A stretch of 64,000 nt of DNA from Bacteroidota bacterium (GTDB taxonomy: Bacteria > Bacteroidota > Bacteroidia > 2-12-FULL-35-15): NCBI GenBank assembly GCA_005772895.1, contig SXIH01000010.1, forward strand, positions 1 to 64,000, in the 5' to 3' direction. Shown in pieces: positions 59,532 through 64,000 of this stretch. The notes beneath the pieces are model-generated. The model searched no databases, was not told the DNA's origin, and saw only the letters and a list, made by a program, of their open reading frames with translations. A program made the position numbers and the translations under genes. Position 1 is the stretch's first letter. Every line of letters begins with the position of its first letter.

Positions 59532-62141
59532 ATGAAAAAAATATTACTAGTACTTGCCATTATTGGCATTTTCTCGAACAAAACATTTGCTCAAGCCGAC
59601 TGCTTAACTGCTGCACCATTTTGCACAGCATCCGGAACAACTTTCCCTGCATCTACAAGTACAACTGCTGCGGTTGGTCCTGACTATGGCTGTTTAGGAA
59701 GTCAACCAAATCCTGCTTGGTATTATTTAAACATTTCTACATCTGGAGATATTATCATTGACCTTTCTAACAGTGCTGTAGTTGATATTGACTTTGCTGC
59801 ATGGGGGCCATTTGCTACTCAAGCTGCTATGTGTGCTGGAACTTCTAATTCTCCATTTGATTGTAGTTATTCTACATCAGCTACCGAACAAGTAAATATT
59901 ATTGGAGCAGTTGCTGGTGAATGGTACATGGTGTTGATTACAAACTTTTCCGGAATGCCCACAAACATTTCCGCAGGAGTTGGAGCAGGAACAACGGGAG
60001 CTACAAACTGTGCTATCCTTTGCAATATGACTGCACTTTCTGCTACTCCTGGACCATGTGTTCTTCCATCCAATACTTTTACTTTAACAGGAAATATTAC
60101 TTATAGCACACCACCTACTACAGGAACATTAACGGTCACCAATAGTTGTAGCGGAGTCACGCAGGTTTTTAATCCGCCCTTCCCCCCCACAACTCTGGCC
60201 TATTCTCTAGCCGGTATACCCGCCAATGGTGCGGGGTGTACTGTCACGGCCACATTTTCGGCTGACCCTACTTGTACATTTACTACATCCTTTACAGCAC
60301 CTCCATCATGTACAGTAACGTGTAATATCTCAGCCCTAACGGCAACACCTACAGCATGTAACGTTGCAACACAACAATACGATGTTAGCGGAAACGTAAC
60401 ATTTACTAATGCACCTGCAACTGGAACTTTAACAATTACGAATTCATGCGGAGGAACACCGGTTGTTTTAAATGCCCCGTTCACAAGTCCTTCAGCATAC
60501 AGCTTCACGGGATTACCTGCAAACGGTGCAGGATGTAACGTAACAGCTGTATTTTCAGCTGATCCTGCTTGTACTTTTACTCAGGCTTATACTGCGCCTG
60601 CTCCATGTCCTGTTGTCTGTTCCATTACAGCATTAACAGCTACACCTTCAGCATGTGACCCTGTTACAAATAATTATTCTGTTACTGGAAGTATCACTTT
60701 TGTTAATCCTCCTACAACAGGAACATTAACTGTTACAAGTTCTTGCGGTGGTACTGTTCAAGTTTTAAATCCTCCTTTTGTTAGTTCATTAGCTTATGCA
60801 TTAAATGGGTTAACATCGGATGGATTACCATGTACTGTTACTGCAGTGTTTTCAGCTGATCCAACTTGTACTTTAACTCAAAACTATACCGCACCTGCAT
60901 CTTGTTCATCTTGTCCAGTTACCGCTGCTAACAATGGTCCGTTATGCGAAGGACAAACTTTAAACTTAACTGCAACAACTGTTGCTGGTGCTACTTATAG
61001 CTGGACAGGTCCTGGCGGATATACATCTGCTTTGCAAAACCCAACTATCACAGGAACTACTGCAGCTATGTCGGGCGTATACACTGTAACAGTTAACGTT
61101 GTAGGACCTCCAACTTGTACTGCAAATTCTTCAACTACTGTCACAATAAATGCTAATCCAATTGTTACTGTTAATTCACCAACTACTTGTGCGGGAATTT
61201 CTACTACTCTCACAGCAGCTGGAGCAACAACTTATGCTTGGTCAACCGGTGCAGTTACAAATCCAATTACTGTTCCAGGAACAGCGGGAACATATACTGT
61301 TATTGGAACAAATGGAAGTTGTGCTGATACAGCTATAGCTACCGTAACAACTTCTGCCCCTCCTATTGTAAATTTTTCTGGCGATACTTTGAATGGATGT
61401 AATCCTGTGATTTGTAATTTTGTGGCTGACCAAACAGGAAATCCTGGAGCTTCATATACTTGGGATTTTGGTGATGGCAGTACAGGAACAGGTCCGAACA
61501 TTACTCACCTTTACACAACAAACGGATGCCATACTGTAATTCTAACAGTTAGTTTCGGAGCAGGTTGTTCTACTACAGATTCCATTCCATGCATGATAGA
61601 TGTTTATCCTCAACCAACAGCGAACTTTACATTTATGCCAACAACTATCGACATTTTAAATCCTACCGCATACTTTAATAATACATCTATTAACTCTACT
61701 ATGTGGCTTTGGAATTTTGGTGATAGCACTACTTCTGTTTTAGAAGATCCTCAACATACTTGGACATACATGGGAGTTCATCCTGTTACTTTATATGCAT
61801 CCACAATAAACGGTTGCATTGATTCCGTTACATACTTAATAGTAATTGATGATATTATTACAGCTTATATTCCAAATACTTTTTCTCCTAATGGTGATGG
61901 TGTAAACGATATTTTTAATATGTACTCAAATGGAATTTCTACAGAAAATTTTGAAATGTTAATATTTGACAGATGGGGAAATAGAATATTTACTTCAAGA
62001 AGTTTAAGCGAAGGGTGGAATGGAGCGGTTAATAATCGCGGAGAAGTTGTACAAGAAGATGTATATGTATACAAATTCAACTATCAAGATTTTAAAGGAA
62101 AAAAACATAAGGCAATTGGACATGTGACCATTGTCAAATAA
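59532..62141 (+). CDS. Cys-rich secreted PKD protein with gliding-motility-type C-terminal domain
   Basis: The 869-residue protein has a signal peptide (1-20), a conserved N-terminal beta domain (about 22-158: ACLGSQPNPAWYYLNI-like), three repeated modules of about 96-100 residues (164-458), an Ig-like stretch (about 460-610), two PKD domains (about 615-760; YTWDFGDGSTGTG and WLWNFGDSTTS) and a CHU_C-type domain (about 775-869: YIPNTFSPNGDGVNDIFNMY ... RWGNRIF). That domain directs T9SS type B secretion and surface placement. Its function as adhesin or surface polymer is inferred. Codon use is GC-rich in part of module 1 only. A paralogue follows 60 bp downstream. Confidence 0.87.
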   Translation: MKKILLVLAIIGIFSNKTFAQADCLTAAPFCTASGTTFPASTSTTAAVGPDYGCLGSQPNPAWYYLNISTSGDIIIDLSNSAVVDIDFAAWGPFATQAAMCAGTSNSPFDCSYSTSATEQVNIIGAVAGEWYMVLITNFSGMPTNISAGVGAGTTGATNCAILCNMTALSATPGPCVLPSNTFTLTGNITYSTPPTTGTLTVTNSCSGVTQVFNPPFPPTTLAYSLAGIPANGAGCTVTATFSADPTCTFTTSFTAPPSCTVTCNISALTATPTACNVATQQYDVSGNVTFTNAPATGTLTITNSCGGTPVVLNAPFTSPSAYSFTGLPANGAGCNVTAVFSADPACTFTQAYTAPAPCPVVCSITALTATPSACDPVTNNYSVTGSITFVNPPTTGTLTVTSSCGGTVQVLNPPFVSSLAYALNGLTSDGLPCTVTAVFSADPTCTLTQNYTAPASCSSCPVTAANNGPLCEGQTLNLTATTVAGATYSWTGPGGYTSALQNPTITGTTAAMSGVYTVTVNVVGPPTCTANSSTTVTINANPIVTVNSPTTCAGISTTLTAAGATTYAWSTGAVTNPITVPGTAGTYTVIGTNGSCADTAIATVTTSAPPIVNFSGDTLNGCNPVICNFVADQTGNPGASYTWDFGDGSTGTGPNITHLYTTNGCHTVILTVSFGAGCSTTDSIPCMIDVYPQPTANFTFMPTTIDILNPTAYFNNTSINSTMWLWNFGDSTTSVLEDPQHTWTYMGVHPVTLYASTINGCIDSVTYLIVIDDIITAYIPNTFSPNGDGVNDIFNMYSNGISTENFEMLIFDRWGNRIFTSRSLSEGWNGAVNNRGEVVQEDVYVYKFNYQDFKGKKHKAIGHVTIVK
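60021..60905 (+). repeat. Three tandem 96-100-residue modules in the PKD protein
   Basis: Modules span 60021-60320, 60321-60617 and 60618-60905. Each opens CN(M/I)(T/S)AL(S/T)ATP-like, has TTGTL or ATGTL plus T(V/I)T(N/S)SC, and ends TVTA(T/V)FSADP(T/A)CT. The protein repeats are close, the DNA much less so, because synonymous codons differ. Confidence 0.85.
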
Positions 62142-62201
62142 AAAATATTATAAACTTATTATAACTAAAAAAAATCTCTCTTCAAAATAAATTCTTTTTC
62201 T

Positions 62202-64000
62202 ATGAAAAAAATATGTCTACTCCTCTCGCTTTTTTTAATTTCAACAGTAAGCGTTTATTCACAGGCTACTTGTGCAACTGCTGCACCTTTCTGTACAGCA
62301 ACTGGTGTTAACTTTCCTGCATCAACTAGTACTGTTGCTCCGGTAGGTCCAAACTATGGTTGTTTGGGTTCTCAACCAAATCCTGCTTGGTATTATTTGA
62401 ATATAGCAACTGGTGGGAATATTCAAATTCAAATATCTAGTACACCTGCTGTTGATATTGATTTTGCATTATGGGGTCCATTTGCAACTCAAGCCGCAAT
62501 GTGTGCCGGCTTAAGCGCTTCTCCAATTGATTGCAGTTATTCAACAGCAGCTACTGAACAAATCGACATAACTGGAGCTGTAGCAGGTCAATGGTATATG
62601 ATGTTAATCACAAATTTCTCGGGATTACCTACAAATATTACGGCAGTAGCAGAAAACGCCCCTGGTGCAGATGGAACAACTAACTGCGCTATTTTATGTA
62701 ATATGACAGGCTTGACTGCCGTTCCGGGGGCTTGTAATCCTGCAACAAACCAATATCAGGTAACAGGAACAATAACAACTACAAATCCTCCAACTACCGG
62801 GACACTCACTATAACCAGCTCCTGTGGTGGAGCCCCCTTGGTCCTCAGTCCGCCTTTTGCCACATCAATTAACTATACCCTTCCAGGAATAACAGCCTCG
62901 GGAGGTGGTTGTTCTATTACAGCAACTTTCTCTGCCGATCCAACATGTACATTAACCACAGGATATACATCCCCCGCCCCCTGTAGCGGCTGTACGGCAA
63001 CGGCAACAAATACGGGTCCATATTGTGCGGGAGCAACCATACAATTAAACTCTACCCCGGGTGGAGCTACATCTTATAGTTGGGCTGGACCCGGAGGTTA
63101 TACTTCAACTGCACAAAATCCTACACGCCCTGCGTCTACAGTTGCAATGAGCGGAACATATACTGTCACAGTTACTGTTGGTGCTGCAGTTTGTACTGCT
63201 ACTACAACTGTTGTTGTGAATCCTCTTCCAACTATTACTGCTGAGCCTAACCTTACTTTTTGTGCTGGTGCTGCTGTACCTTTAAATGGATTTGTTAGTA
63301 CTCCTGCAGGTGCAACATTTGCTTGGACTAACTCTAATACAGCGATTGGACTAGGTGGAAGTGGAACAGGAAGTGTTCCTGCATTCACTGCTACCAATGC
63401 TACTGCTTCTCCAATTACAGCAACAATAACAGTTACACCTACTTTAACAGGTTGTGTTGGACCAGCAATAACATATACTATAACAGTAAATCCACAGCCG
63501 ACATCCACTTTTACTCAATCACCCAATCAGTGTTTAACTGGTAATAGTTTTACATTTACCAATACAGGTTCTTCAGGAGCAGGATATACTTATTCCTGGA
63601 ACTTTGGTGGCGGTGGTGCAACACCTGCAACATCAACAACAAATAATCAGGCGGGTGTAGTTTACACAACTCCTGGAACTTATACGATAACACATATTGT
63701 AACAGGTCCTGGCGGTTGTACTTCTACAACAACATCAACAGTTACTATTTATGCAATGCCAGTGGTGACAGTAAACGACCCAACGATTTGTGCTGGTGCA
63801 ACCGCAACATTGACTGCTGGTGGTGCTACTACTTATACCTGGAGTGCAGGTGCTACATCTACAGGTGCAACTACAGCATCAGCTACACCTGCAGTAACTA
63901 CAAGCTATACAGTAACAGGAACAAACGTAAATGGATGTACTGCTACTGATGTTGCTACTGTTACTGTCAACCCTTTACCGGTTGTAACTGCAGAGCCAAA
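62202..64000 (+). CDS. Paralogous Cys-rich secreted protein, C-terminus beyond window
   Basis: From ATG 62202 the frame stays open for 599 codons to the window edge. The signal peptide (1-22, ending VYSQA) and N-terminal domain (ATCATAAPFCTATGVNFPAS, then GCLGSQPNPAWYYLN) closely match the preceding gene. It has only one of the 100-residue modules (about 168-265), then Ig-like repeats and a PKD-like domain (about 445-520: YTYSWNFGGGGATPATSTTN). Codons from about 62800 to 63065 are GC-rich. I expect a CHU_C domain downstream. The frame runs off the end, so it is partial. Confidence 0.85.
   Translation, partial: MKKICLLLSLFLISTVSVYSQATCATAAPFCTATGVNFPASTSTVAPVGPNYGCLGSQPNPAWYYLNIATGGNIQIQISSTPAVDIDFALWGPFATQAAMCAGLSASPIDCSYSTAATEQIDITGAVAGQWYMMLITNFSGLPTNITAVAENAPGADGTTNCAILCNMTGLTAVPGACNPATNQYQVTGTITTTNPPTTGTLTITSSCGGAPLVLSPPFATSINYTLPGITASGGGCSITATFSADPTCTLTTGYTSPAPCSGCTATATNTGPYCAGATIQLNSTPGGATSYSWAGPGGYTSTAQNPTRPASTVAMSGTYTVTVTVGAAVCTATTTVVVNPLPTITAEPNLTFCAGAAVPLNGFVSTPAGATFAWTNSNTAIGLGGSGTGSVPAFTATNATASPITATITVTPTLTGCVGPAITYTITVNPQPTSTFTQSPNQCLTGNSFTFTNTGSSGAGYTYSWNFGGGGATPATSTTNNQAGVVYTTPGTYTITHIVTGPGGCTSTTTSTVTIYAMPVVTVNDPTICAGATATLTAGGATTYTWSAGATSTGATTASATPAVTTSYTVTGTNVNGCTATDVATVTVNPLPVVTAEP

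Noticed and set aside
60200-60508. 102-codon minus-strand frame
   Set aside because: Antisense to the repeated modules of the PKD protein; a shadow of the repetitive coding sequence.
60021-60905. Regular repeats considered as a CRISPR array
   Set aside because: The units are about 290-300 bp, coding, and similar at protein level only; there are no short direct repeats with spacers and no cas genes.
63098-63508. 136-codon minus-strand frame rich in Val and Ala
   Set aside because: It lies antisense to the open frame of the partial secreted protein, whose Thr/Ala/Pro-rich codons create long open frames on the other strand.

Overview
The window is chromosomal DNA of a member of the Bacteroidota. 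The evidence is the AT-rich sequence, TAnnTTTG-type -7 promoter boxes, about ten predicted cargo proteins with type IX secretion (T9SS) C-terminal domains, a PorE-like T9SS protein, a fused SecDF, a type III glutamine synthetase and the order rpsU - tyrosine recombinase - hpf - tRNA-Thr/Tyr/Gly. Genus cannot be read from the sequence.

Region 0-9.4 kb: a tRNA-Thr-Tyr-Gly array running out of the left edge (in related genomes this array leads into tuf and the rplK-rpoBC cluster), a YdcF-like protein, hpf, a Xer recombinase, rpsU, acyl-CoA dehydrogenase, apt, a ComEA-like protein and two APC amino-acid transporters. Region 9.5-30.2 kb: two coupled SpoIIE-type phosphatase receptors, a four-gene operon (DUF2851, PspC, K+ channel, RmlD-like reductase), a methyltransferase, pyrF, prfA, purM, porE-like, glnN, tatA and secDF. 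pyrF carries a GC-rich palindromic repeat inserted in frame, and two further copies of that repeat lie in the short pyrF-prfA gap.

Region 30.4-39.3 kb is largely secretome: two tandem FG-GAP T9SS proteins, a third SpoIIE-type sensor and a secreted peptidylarginine-deiminase-like enzyme.

Region 39.3-57.9 kb is an unusual accessory island whose common theme is metal and thiol/heme redox chemistry outside the cytoplasm. It holds a His-rich small protein with a TonB receptor, an MFS transporter, Crp/Fnr and ArsR regulators, two secreted multicopper oxidases, a BNR-like secreted protein with a CDCC motif, three secreted thioredoxin-like CxxC proteins, three proteins with CX4CH heme-like motifs, a HYC_CC_PP protein, an AraC regulator with an N-terminal HMA-like CxxC domain, a beta-barrel protein with a C-terminal heavy-metal-binding motif and a DCC-family protein. 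It forms a long leftward gene run (51.6 to 42.2 kb) and a rightward one (51.8 to 57.9 kb) diverging from about 51.7 kb. I infer a copper-responsive envelope system; the substrate is not proven by sequence.

Region 57.9-64 kb: a retropepsin-like protease, malate dehydrogenase, and two paralogous giant Cys-rich secreted proteins. The first has PKD domains and a gliding-motility-type C-terminal domain; the second runs off the right edge. Both contain a local stretch of GC-rich codon use over the same repeated module.
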